From the NCBI RefSeq assembly GCF_031581025.1, contig NZ_JAVLCA010000007.1: a stretch of 64,000 nt of DNA, one strand, 5' to 3'. The notes beneath the pieces were generated by a model that saw only the letters and a list, made by a program, of their open reading frames with translations, was not told the origin of the DNA and searched no databases. The translations under genes were made by a program, and so were the position numbers. Below are positions 15,306-23,377 of this stretch, piece after piece. The stretch comes from Salibaculum sp031581025. GTDB taxonomy: Bacteria; Pseudomonadota; Alphaproteobacteria; Rhodobacterales; Rhodobacteraceae. Positions within the stretch are counted from its first letter, which is position 1; the number at the start of each line of letters is the position of its first letter.

Positions 15306-17806
15306 CCGGCCTCTCCAGTGTCCGGATCGGCATCAGGCGCGCGCGGCTGGTCGGCGGGGCGCGCGGCATCGCCGGTCGGCGGCGCGCCCTGGTCGCGCAG
15401 CGTCTTGGGATTGCGCAGCCAGAGGTCCCGCTGCGGGAAGGGAATCTCGATGCCCTCTTCGGCAAATCGCCGGGCAATCTGGTGGTTCATCTCGGATTTC
15501 ACGAAAAGCACCCAGTTCACGTCGCGCAGGATCGCGCGGATCTCGAAGTCGAGGCTGTTATCGCCGAAGCCCTGGAACAGGGCCGCCGGGGCGGGGTTCA
15601 CCAGCACCAGCGGATGCGCCCGGGCGACCTCCAGCAGGATCTCTTCCACCTTCTTGGGGTCGGTGCCATAGGCCACGCCCACCGGCACGATGACCCGGCC
15701 CACGGTGTTGCCGCGGGTCCAGTTGGTGACCTGCCCGCTGACCAGGTCGGCGTTGGGGATGATCACATCGGTGCGGTCGAAGGTCTCGATCCGGGTGGAG
15801 CGGACCGAGATGTCGCGCACGTAGCCCATTTCGGTGCCGACCTGAATCCAGTCACCCTCGCTGATGGGGCGTTCGATCAGCAGGATGATGCCCGAGACGA
15901 AATTGGACACGATGTTCTGCAGCCCGAAGCCGATCCCCACCGAGAGCGCCCCGGCCACGATGGCCAGGCCGGACAGGTCGATCCCGGCGGTGGTGATGGC
16001 GATGATCGCCGCCAGGACGATCCCGACATAGCCGGTGCCGGCGACGATGGCATTGCGCCCGCCGATATCCATCCTGGTGCGGGGCAGGATGGAAGAGCGC
16101 AGCGCCCCCTGCAACAGCCGGGTCAAGGTGTAGGCCGCCGCGAAAACCAGCGCGAAGGTCAGGAAGTCCGTGGGGGAAATGCGGGTATCGCCCAGGGCAA
16201 AGCCCTCTTGCGCGCGGGTCAGAAGCTCGGTCAGGTCGGTGCGCCGCGCGCCCCAGACCAGAGCCAGAACGGGCAGCGACAGCAACGACAGCGCAAAGCC
16301 GATCAACACCGGGATCAGCGCGTCCTGCGCCCCGTCCTCGATGCCCGACAGCAGGGTATAGAGATCGACCGAGAGCCGCTGCAGGATCACCAGCAGCCCC
16401 AGCACGAAAAGCGAGATCGCCGCCGGTACCACGAGCAGTTCCAGAACCGCGACATAGCCCAGCATCCCGGCCAGAACGCCGATGGCGGCAAGCGCTGTCA
16501 GGCCCCGCGCCAGCAGACGCCGGGCCACCCGGCGAAAGCCGTGGGGGGTGTTCTGCTCGGCGTCCGGCGCGTCGGGCTCGGCCTCCGGCTCGGGATCGGG
16601 TGCCGCATTGGTGGTGCGCAGGACGCGCGCCAGCCGCCAGAGCACCACCGCCAGCGCCAGCCCGACGGCAAAGGTCACCACCGCGCGCGGCACGGCCTCG
16701 AAAGCTGTCGCATCCATGAAGGCGGTCAGCACCAGGGTCAGCGCCAGCACATAGCCCATGGCCACGATCAACCGGGCGCCGGGGCCGCGCAGGTCCTCGT
16801 CGACCTCCAGCGCGGGCGAGGTGCCCGCGACGGTCGGAAACAGCAGCATCCGCGACATCCAGTGCCCCAGGATCGCCATGAGCGCGGCCAGCGGCAGACT
16901 GTCCAGCACCAGTTCGCCGCGGCGGCCCACCAGATCAAGCAGCTCGATCGCGCGCACCAGGGCCTGCACCCCCAGGTAGGGCAGGATCACAGCCCCAAGC
17001 GAGAGAACGAAGCGCCAAACGCCGCGCCCGCGTTTCGACCGGGTGGCCACACGTCCCTGCAGGCGTCCGGCCCACTGCGGGGCGCGCGTCAGCAGGACCA
17101 GCCCGGCCAGCAGGTAAAACCCCGCGAAAGGAAGCGACTCCAGCGCTGCGCTTCGGCGGATCTCGTTGCGCCACTGGGTTACGATCTCGGCGCGGATCAG
17201 GCGATAGCCCTCCACCAGCCCGCTCAGCGCCCGGGCCCAGCCCAGCGGGTTCAGGGGCGATTGAACGCGTTCGCGCAGGGTGTCGGCCTGGCGGTCGCGG
17301 ATGATTGTGTCGATTTCCGAAATCAGCCCGTCGGCGCGGGCGTGGGCCTCCTGTGCCAGAAGCCCGGGCGCGCGCAGCGCCTGCAGCCGGTCGTTGAGGA
17401 CCGCGCGGCGGGCGGTGACGCGCGCGTCCTCGGCCTCGCTCGGCTCGCCCAGGGCGGCGATCTGATCGCGCAGGGTGGCGATCCGCGCGCTGTTGACGCT
17501 CTGGCGTGCGAGGAACCGGTCGCGCCAGTCGGCAATCTGGCCGCGCAGGTCATCCAGCACCTGGGTCGAGACCCGGCCCGCTGCCAGGGCCTCTTCGACA
17601 CGGGTGGCGAGGTTCTCCCAGGCCTCCATGTCCTTGAAGGCGGGCGGTAGCGCCTCGGCCTGTCCGGCGGCCGGATCGCCACCCTGCCCGTCGTCCTGCC
17701 CGGCCGCATCCGAGGGATCGGGCACCAGCGACCCGACCTGCGCGGCCGCTACGCCGCCGAGCCCCAGCAGCGCGACCAGCGCCAGAAGGCGCAGGGCCGT
17801 CGTCAT
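15302..17806 (-). CDS. Large MscS-family mechanosensitive channel with DUF3772 domain
   Basis: An 834-residue membrane protein. A signal peptide (residues 1-22) is followed by a periplasmic coiled region of about 160 residues (DUF3772-like, rich in Arg, Ala and Glu), then about ten membrane segments and the MscS core at roughly 590-760. The pore-lining segment is ALSVGIGFGLQNIVSNFVSG, followed by IERPISEGDWIQVG and VIIPNADLVSGQVTNW of the beta domain. It is a KefA/MscM-like channel that opens on membrane tension. Its start overlaps the cysK stop (ATGA), and its stop overlaps alaX. Confidence 0.92.
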   Translation of the reverse strand: MTTALRLLALVALLGLGGVAAAQVGSLVPDPSDAAGQDDGQGGDPAAGQAEALPPAFKDMEAWENLATRVEEALAAGRVSTQVLDDLRGQIADWRDRFLARQSVNSARIATLRDQIAALGEPSEAEDARVTARRAVLNDRLQALRAPGLLAQEAHARADGLISEIDTIIRDRQADTLRERVQSPLNPLGWARALSGLVEGYRLIRAEIVTQWRNEIRRSAALESLPFAGFYLLAGLVLLTRAPQWAGRLQGRVATRSKRGRGVWRFVLSLGAVILPYLGVQALVRAIELLDLVGRRGELVLDSLPLAALMAILGHWMSRMLLFPTVAGTSPALEVDEDLRGPGARLIVAMGYVLALTLVLTAFMDATAFEAVPRAVVTFAVGLALAVVLWRLARVLRTTNAAPDPEPEAEPDAPDAEQNTPHGFRRVARRLLARGLTALAAIGVLAGMLGYVAVLELLVVPAAISLFVLGLLVILQRLSVDLYTLLSGIEDGAQDALIPVLIGFALSLLSLPVLALVWGARRTDLTELLTRAQEGFALGDTRISPTDFLTFALVFAAAYTLTRLLQGALRSSILPRTRMDIGGRNAIVAGTGYVGIVLAAIIAITTAGIDLSGLAIVAGALSVGIGFGLQNIVSNFVSGIILLIERPISEGDWIQVGTEMGYVRDISVRSTRIETFDRTDVIIPNADLVSGQVTNWTRGNTVGRVIVPVGVAYGTDPKKVEEILLEVARAHPLVLVNPAPAALFQGFGDNSLDFEIRAILRDVNWVLFVKSEMNHQIARRFAEEGIEIPFPQRDLWLRNPKTLRDQGAPPTGDAARPADQPRAPDADPDTGEAG

Positions 17807-18837
17807 TGATCCTCGAAGACGCCGGGGATCGAGCGCGGCGCAGCCTCCAGGAAGCGGGGCAGCGGCAGGCCCTTTTCGCGCAGGAAGTCGGGGTTATAGA
17901 GCTTGGACTGATAGCGCGTGCCGTAATCGCACAGGATCGTCACGATGGTATGGCCCGGCCCCATCTCGCGCGCCATGCGCATGGCCCCCGCCACGTTGAT
18001 CCCCGAGGACCCGCCAAGGCAGAGCCCCTCGTTTTCCAGAAGGTCGAAAACGATCGGCAGCGCCTCGGCGTCGGGGATGTTGTAGGCCATGTCCGGCGTG
18101 AACCCTTCGAGGTTCGCGGTGATGCGCCCCTGCCCGATCCCTTCGGAGATCGAGCCGCCCTCGGCCTTGTGTTCGCCGGTGGTGTAATAGTTGTAGAGCG
18201 TTGCCCCGTCCGGGTCGGCCAGGCCGATCTTCACGCCCCGCGGCTGCAGGGCCTCGGCCACGCCGGCGATGGTCCCGCCGGACCCCACGGCGCAGATGAA
18301 ACCGTCGACCTTGCCCTCGGTCTGGTCCCAGATCTCGGGGCCGGTGGTCTCGAAATGCGCGCGCCGGTTGGCCACGTTGTCGAACTGGTTGGCCCAGATC
18401 ACGCCCTCGTTGCTGTGCCGGGCCATTTCCTCGGCCAGGCGGCCGGAATAGCGGACATAGTTGTTCGGGTTGCGGTAGGGGGCGGCGGGCACCTGCACCA
18501 ACTCGGCCCCGGCCAGGCGCAGCATGTCCTTCTTTTCTTGGGACTGCGTCTCGGGGATCACGATGACCGTCTTGAAGCCCATCGAAGCGCCCACCAGCGC
18601 CAGCCCGATCCCGGTGTTTCCGGCCGTGCCCTCAACGATGGTGCCACCGGGTTTGAGCAGGCCCTTTTCCACCGCGTCGCGGATGATGAACAGCGCCGCA
18701 CGGTCCTTGACCGATTGGCCGGGGTTCATGAATTCCGCCTTGCCCAGGATGGTGCAGCCGGTCTCTTCGGAGGCCCGGCGCAGCTTGATGAGGGGCGTGT
18801 TCCCGATGGCGTCGGCGAGGTCTTTGCAGATGGTCAT
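17803..18837 (-). CDS. cysK: Cysteine synthase A
   Basis: A 344-residue PLP enzyme that makes cysteine from O-acetylserine and sulfide. It begins MTICKDLADAIGNTPLIKLR; the PLP lysine lies in NPGQSVKDRAAL near residue 47, the substrate loop is EGTAGNTGIGLA, and VGSGGTIAGV binds the phosphate. I chose the ATG at 18837 because it has a GAAGGG site and matches the family start; an earlier in-frame ATG would add 19 unrelated residues. It is downstream of trgB and trgA, the same order as the tellurite resistance locus of Rhodobacter sphaeroides. Confidence 0.95.
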   Translation of the reverse strand: MTICKDLADAIGNTPLIKLRRASEETGCTILGKAEFMNPGQSVKDRAALFIIRDAVEKGLLKPGGTIVEGTAGNTGIGLALVGASMGFKTVIVIPETQSQEKKDMLRLAGAELVQVPAAPYRNPNNYVRYSGRLAEEMARHSNEGVIWANQFDNVANRRAHFETTGPEIWDQTEGKVDGFICAVGSGGTIAGVAEALQPRGVKIGLADPDGATLYNYYTTGEHKAEGGSISEGIGQGRITANLEGFTPDMAYNIPDAEALPIVFDLLENEGLCLGGSSGINVAGAMRMAREMGPGHTIVTILCDYGTRYQSKLYNPDFLREKGLPLPRFLEAAPRSIPGVFEDQ

Positions 18838-18890
18838 GGCAGGCCCTTCGTGATGCTGTCTGTTAGGTGTATGACCGGCACCCGCTAACA

Positions 18891-20027
18891 TCAAGCCGAT
18901 GCGCGCAAACGGTCCCGGTTTCGCGCCAGCCAGTGCCCGGCCAGTTCCAGCGGCACGAGACGGAAGCCGCCCGCGACAAGGCGCGCGTCGAAATCGGCCC
19001 AGTCCATCAGATGCGAACGGATATCCTCGTCCTCGTCAAACTTGCCGCCCAGGCCGGGCAGATCGTCGGGCAGATCGGCCACGCCAAGGAAGATGTGGAA
19101 ATGTTCGGTCGTGGTGCCGGGGCTGGCATATCCCGCGGCGATGCACTCCAGCGCACGGAAGGCCACGCCCGCCTCTTCGGCGGCCTCGCGCCGGGCGGCC
19201 TGTTCGGGGCTTTCGCCGGGGTCGATACGGCCTGCCACGGGTTCGGTGATCCAGGGCGAGGGATCGCCCCGCCGGTAGGGGCCGACGCGGAACTGCTCGA
19301 CCAGCAGCACACGGTCGCGCCGCGGGTCGTAGGGCAGCACCAGGGCGGCATCCCCCGCACACCAGACCGCGCGTTCCACCGGGGCACTCATGCGGCCGTC
19401 GAACCGGCGAAAGGACAGGTCCATCTCTTCGGTGGCGAAATAGTTGATGTAGGGGCGGCGCAGGTCCAGCAGCGTGACCTCGTCGCGCGACGGCCCGCCC
19501 GAGTGCGGGCTTGCGGCACCGCGCAACCGGCTGTCCGCCCGCGACAGCATCTGGGCATGACGCCGCCCCATGACCTCGGCCGGAGCCTTGCCGTGCAGCG
19601 ACATCGCCTCGGCGGCGGCCTCGCAGGTGCGCGCCCCGTGTTCGGCGATCCAGGTGCCCAGCGACCAGTCCTCGGGCGCGGCCTGCCACCGGCCCGGGGC
19701 GGGGAGATAGGCCAGCGCCATCACCGGGCGTTCGGCGGCGTCGATCACCTCGATCTCGGCAGCGTGATAGCCGAACGCCGCCTCGTAGTAGTGCAGACGC
19801 TCCAGCGCACGGGGCGACAGATCGGAGACCAGCGCGCCATAGGCCGCCGCACCCCCCGCCACCATCACCGGGAAATCCTGCCCCGCGACACGCGCCACCC
19901 GGTGGCGGGGCCGGCGGGCCGGCTGGAACGTGGCCACCTCGCCCGCCACCGCCGCAAAGAGGGGCGGATGCAAGAGGGTGCCGAACAGGAAGACGGGCCG
20001 GGACGTGTCTGCGGGCCTGCGCGCCAT
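18891..20027 (-). CDS. trgB: TrgB-like protein: gamma-glutamylcyclotransferase-like domain plus Nudix hydrolase
   Basis: A 378-residue two-domain protein. The first part (residues 12-150) opens with VFLFGTLLHPPLF and resembles the AIG2/gamma-glutamylcyclotransferase fold. The second (about 180-378) is a Nudix hydrolase with the box GRIDPGESPEQAARREAAEE followed by AG, near residues 277-298, similar to ADP-ribose pyrophosphatases. TrgB of Rhodobacter sphaeroides, part of a tellurite resistance locus with trgA and cysK, is the match I recognise. It shares one base with the trgA stop (TGATG). The exact substrate is not known. Confidence 0.85.
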   Translation of the reverse strand: MARRPADTSRPVFLFGTLLHPPLFAAVAGEVATFQPARRPRHRVARVAGQDFPVMVAGGAAAYGALVSDLSPRALERLHYYEAAFGYHAAEIEVIDAAERPVMALAYLPAPGRWQAAPEDWSLGTWIAEHGARTCEAAAEAMSLHGKAPAEVMGRRHAQMLSRADSRLRGAASPHSGGPSRDEVTLLDLRRPYINYFATEEMDLSFRRFDGRMSAPVERAVWCAGDAALVLPYDPRRDRVLLVEQFRVGPYRRGDPSPWITEPVAGRIDPGESPEQAARREAAEEAGVAFRALECIAAGYASPGTTTEHFHIFLGVADLPDDLPGLGGKFDEDEDIRSHLMDWADFDARLVAGGFRLVPLELAGHWLARNRDRLRASA

Positions 20028-20467
20028 CAGCTATAGCGCCGCCCGATGACGTCCGTTCCCAGTCCGGCGAGGATGCCGCCCAGCGCCAGGGTCGCGGCAA
20101 TCTCGGGCGTCGCCATCAGCCGCCCGTGTTCCAGCATCAGCTCGAAGATCGCCACGACGGCCTCGACGGGGGTATCGTAGAACCTGCGCAGGCTGTTCTC
20201 GATCATCACCACCAGCGAATTGATGAACAGGGCCACCACCAGCATCGCGATGGTCGTCGTCACGCCATAGCTGATCGCATCGAGGTAGCCCGCCCCCGCG
20301 CGCGGCCCGGCCAGCCGCCAGCCGCAGATCACACCGATCACGGTGTTCACCTGCACGAAATAGCCCAGGTCCGTGCCCTCGGGAAAGAGCGGAACGATCA
20401 GGCCCGAGACATACCAGGCCAGCGCCCCGAACAGGATCGCCCCGGTAAGCCGCCCGGCTGTCGGCAT
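20027..20467 (-). CDS. trgA: TrgA family membrane protein (tellurite resistance)
   Basis: A 146-residue protein with four membrane segments, beginning MPTAGRLTGAILFGALAWYV and containing LFPEGTDLGYFVQVN and the C-terminal LGGILAGLGTDVIG. This is the TrgA family of Rhodobacteraceae, named for its role in high-level tellurite resistance in Rhodobacter sphaeroides. The ATG at 20467 is chosen for its GGAGAAAGG site. It heads the run trgA-trgB-cysK-mscS-alaX, in which trgA/trgB, cysK/mscS and mscS/alaX overlap and trgB/cysK are 53 bases apart. The biochemical role is not established from sequence. Confidence 0.85.
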   Translation of the reverse strand: MPTAGRLTGAILFGALAWYVSGLIVPLFPEGTDLGYFVQVNTVIGVICGWRLAGPRAGAGYLDAISYGVTTTIAMLVVALFINSLVVMIENSLRRFYDTPVEAVVAIFELMLEHGRLMATPEIAATLALGGILAGLGTDVIGRRYS

Positions 20468-20532
20468 GGCCTTTCTCCCCTTCTGACGGGCCCCAGTGAC
20501 CCGCCCCCGCGACGGGCGACCCCGGGCCGGTG

Positions 20533-21741
20533 TCAGGCCCCGCGGGTCACCGTGATCTGTGTCACGTCGCAGATTCCACTGCGGAAGGTCCCGGCGCAAG
20601 AGGTAAGATAGAAGTTCCACATCCGGCGGAACCGATCGTCGAAGCCCAGCGCGGCCACGTCGTCCCACTTGGCGTTGAACGTGTCATACCAGCGCCGCAG
20701 CGTGTCGGAATAGCTCTGGCCGAATTCGACCGAGCGGACGACGCTGAGACCGGCGCGCTCGATCTCGGCGCGCAGCACCTTGGGCGCAGGCAGCATGCCG
20801 CCCGGAAAGATGTATTTCTGGATGAAATCCACGCCACGGCGGTAGGCCTCGAACCGCTTGTCCTGAACCAGGATGACCTGCAGCGTCGCCTGCGCACCGG
20901 GCTTGAGGCACTTGCGCAGGGTTTCGAAGTAGGTGGGCCAGTATCTTTCGCCCACGGCCTCGAACATCTCGATGCTGGCGATCCCGTCATAGGTGCCACG
21001 TTCGTCGCGATAATCCTGCAGCTTGAAGTCGACCATGTCGGACAGGCCCGCCTTCTCGATGCGGTCGCGGGCGTATTTCAACTGTTCTTCGCTGATGGTC
21101 AGCCCGGTGACCTTCAGCCCCCGTTCCTTTGCTGCGTATTCCGCGAACCCGCCCCAGCCGCAGCCGATCTCCAGCACGTGGTCGCCGGGCTTGGCGCCCA
21201 TCTGGTCGACCATCGAGGCATATTTCAGGGTCTGTGCGCGGTCCAGGCTTTCCTGGCCGGTCTCGAAGAGGGCCGAGGAATAGGTCATGGTATCGTCCAG
21301 CCAGAGCCCGTAGAACGCGTTGCCCAGGTCGTAGTGGTACGAGATGTTCTTCTTCGCCTGCCGCTTGGAATTGGATTGCAGCCAGAAGCGCAGCTTTTCG
21401 TAGGCGCGCACCAACCCCTGTCCGGGAAATCCGTCGTAGACCTCGTCGGCCTCGTCATGCACGAGGTCCATGAAGGCCATCAGGTCCGGGGTGGACCAAT
21501 CCCCATCGAGATAGGCATCGCTGAAGCCAAGGTCGCCTTCGCGGATCAGGCGGGCGAAGACCTCCGGGTCGTGCACGTCGAGCTGCGCGACATATCCCGG
21601 GTCCCGTCCCTCGACGCGAAAGTGCCGCCCGTCAGGCAGCGTGATATCGAGCCGCCCGCGCGGCAGCGCCTTGAGCTTTTCGAAAACGGGGGTGAAATAG
21701 CGGGGCAGATCGCGCTGGCCCTCAATGGTGGTCAGGATCAT
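20533..21741 (-). CDS. cfaA: Cyclopropane-fatty-acyl-phospholipid synthase family methyltransferase
   Basis: A 402-residue SAM-dependent methyltransferase. The N-terminal region binds lipid, the core starts near KKNISYHYDLGNAFYGLWLD (about 160), the SAM-binding loop is VLEIGCGWGGFAEYAA near 206-221, and IEMFEAVGERYWPTYF and FIQKYIFPGGMLP are diagnostic of Cfa/mycolic-acid-type enzymes. It methylates or cyclopropanates unsaturated acyl chains of membrane lipids. The ATG at 21741 replaces a longer open frame whose first 117 residues are antisense to the photolyase gene. A Cfa-type gene next to a photolyase gene is also found in Rhodobacter sphaeroides, where both belong to the singlet-oxygen response. 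Confidence 0.88.
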   Translation of the reverse strand: MILTTIEGQRDLPRYFTPVFEKLKALPRGRLDITLPDGRHFRVEGRDPGYVAQLDVHDPEVFARLIREGDLGFSDAYLDGDWSTPDLMAFMDLVHDEADEVYDGFPGQGLVRAYEKLRFWLQSNSKRQAKKNISYHYDLGNAFYGLWLDDTMTYSSALFETGQESLDRAQTLKYASMVDQMGAKPGDHVLEIGCGWGGFAEYAAKERGLKVTGLTISEEQLKYARDRIEKAGLSDMVDFKLQDYRDERGTYDGIASIEMFEAVGERYWPTYFETLRKCLKPGAQATLQVILVQDKRFEAYRRGVDFIQKYIFPGGMLPAPKVLRAEIERAGLSVVRSVEFGQSYSDTLRRWYDTFNAKWDDVAALGFDDRFRRMWNFYLTSCAGTFRSGICDVTQITVTRGA

Positions 21742-21844
21742 CTTGTCTTTTCCGTCCTTGTCCTTTTTCAGGCTTGTACGGTCCGGCGCGGCGAACGGTT
21801 CTGTCGAAACGTAAATGCGTTGCGCAGTGACTGTCACGCACCGG

Positions 21845-23257
21845 CTAGAAGTCCCGGGCCTTGTAGGCGTCGAGCGCCCTTTGCCGCCCTTCCTTGAGGT
21901 CCACGATCGGCGCGGGATAGGCTTGGGCGGGCGACAGCCCCCAGGATTTGGGAACCGCGTCGAAATAAGACAGCGCGGTGGCGCTTGGGTTCGAAAGGCC
22001 CTCGGCGATCCAGCGGCGGCGGTAATGCCCGTTCGGGTCGAACTTCTCAAGCTGGGTGGCCGGGTTGAAGACGCGGAAATAGGGCGTCGCATCGGGACCG
22101 GACCCGGCGGCCCATTGCCAGCCCATGGCGTTGCTGGCCGGGTCCCAGTCTGTCAGGCAATCCTCGAACCAGCGCTGGCCGATGCGCCAGTGGCTCAGCA
22201 GGTGCTTGGTCAGGTAAGAGGCCACGATCATCCGCGCGCGGTTGTGCATGGTGCCGGTGACATACATCTCGCGCATGGCCGCATCCACGAAGGGCTCGCC
22301 CGTGCGGCCCTGTTTCCAGCGCAGGACCGCCTCGGTCTCGTCCTCGTTCCAGGGGAAGGCATCCCATTCGGGGCGCCAGTTTCCTTCGGTGATGCGGGGC
22401 GTGTGATAGACGAGGTGATAGGCGAAGTCGCGCCAGACGACCTCCTTGAGAAAGGTCTCGGCCCCCGCCTTGCCCGCCTGCATGGCATTTTGCCCGGCAT
22501 GCCACAGCGCGACCGGGGAAATCTCGCCATAGGTCAGGTTTTCCGACAGGTGCGAGGTGCCGTCGCGGGCGGGAAAATCCCGCGCCGCGTCGTAATCCGC
22601 GACACGCTGAGCCACGAAGGCGCCCAGCCGGTCCTGTGCGGCGGCCTCGCCCACGGTGACATGCCCGGCGACCACCGCGGCGCCGCGATCCATCGCCGCC
22701 CCCATGCGCCAGGCGTCCAGACGATCCGAGTCCGGCCAGGCCTCGGGGGCGGGGATGTGGCCGGGGGCGGGCTGCGGGGCGGCCACGTCGCGGTCGCGCA
22801 CGGCCTTCCAGAACGGGGTGTAGACCTTGTAGAAGCCACCTGTTCCGGTTTGCGTCGTCCAGGGTTCGAACAGCACATGGCCGGGAAAGGACCGCGCGTC
22901 GATCCCCTCGTCCTTGAGGGCCGATTTGACGGCACTGTCGCGGGCGATGCTCTCGGGGTCATAGGCCCTTGTCCACCAGACCGCCCCGGCGCCGGTCTCG
23001 GCGATCAGCGCGCGCAGGGCATCGAGCGCCCTGCCCCGCCGCAGGATCAGCCGTGCGCCGCGCCCCTCCAGCGCCTCGGCATGGGCGGCCACCGACAGCC
23101 CCAGTCGCCATTTTGGCGCGGCCCCCAGTGTCTCGACGGCCTCGTCGTGCAGAAACACCGGGATAACCGGCCGGCCTGAGGCGGCGGCCTGTGCAAGGGC
23201 CAGATGATCCGACAGGCGCAGGTCGCGCCGGAACCACAGCAGGATGGGGCGGGTCAT
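21845..23257 (-). CDS. phrA: Deoxyribodipyrimidine photolyase (class I)
   Basis: A 470-residue flavoprotein that repairs pyrimidine dimers using blue light. The N-terminal antenna domain opens MTRPILLWFRRDLRLSDH; the C-terminal FAD-binding domain contains WRDFAYHLVYHTPRITEGNW, REMYVTGTMHNRARMIVAS and WQWAAGSGPDATPYFRVFNP, the class I signature. The ATG at 23257 has a GAGGAG site 7 bases upstream. It is followed 103 bases later by the Cfa-like gene in the same direction. A TGATCC motif, the -35 of the Rhodobacter RpoE sigma factor, lies at 23306-23311 on this strand, but the matching -10 is poor. Confidence 0.93.
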   Translation of the reverse strand: MTRPILLWFRRDLRLSDHLALAQAAASGRPVIPVFLHDEAVETLGAAPKWRLGLSVAAHAEALEGRGARLILRRGRALDALRALIAETGAGAVWWTRAYDPESIARDSAVKSALKDEGIDARSFPGHVLFEPWTTQTGTGGFYKVYTPFWKAVRDRDVAAPQPAPGHIPAPEAWPDSDRLDAWRMGAAMDRGAAVVAGHVTVGEAAAQDRLGAFVAQRVADYDAARDFPARDGTSHLSENLTYGEISPVALWHAGQNAMQAGKAGAETFLKEVVWRDFAYHLVYHTPRITEGNWRPEWDAFPWNEDETEAVLRWKQGRTGEPFVDAAMREMYVTGTMHNRARMIVASYLTKHLLSHWRIGQRWFEDCLTDWDPASNAMGWQWAAGSGPDATPYFRVFNPATQLEKFDPNGHYRRRWIAEGLSNPSATALSYFDAVPKSWGLSPAQAYPAPIVDLKEGRQRALDAYKARDF

Positions 23258-23321
23258 CGGGCGCTCCTCGGTTTCGACGGCCAATCAGATAGCCCGGTAC
23301 CCGCAGGATCAAGGCGCCCAA

Positions 23322-23355
23322 CGAAAACGGGCCGCCCCCAGATGGGACGGCCCGC
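23322..23355 (-). terminator. Rho-independent terminator after the BCCT gene
   Basis: On the minus strand GGGCCGTCCC and GGGCGGCCC form a GC-rich stem just 22 bases past the BCCT stop, followed by GTTTTCGTT. One G-U pair interrupts an otherwise paired stem. It should end transcription of the BCCT gene before the photolyase gene. Confidence 0.7.
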
Positions 23356-23377
23356 CTTGGTGGTCATGCGGAAGGTA

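Noticed and set aside
15482..17650. A 722-codon open frame on the plus strand
   Set aside because: It is antisense to the MscS channel gene and is extremely rich in Gln, Asp, Arg and His with no domain.
23283..23311. An RpoE-type promoter upstream of the photolyase gene
   Set aside because: TGATCC is present, but 18 bases further the -10 reads TGATT instead of TAAGA; too weak to list, although photolyase and Cfa genes are RpoE targets in Rhodobacter sphaeroides.
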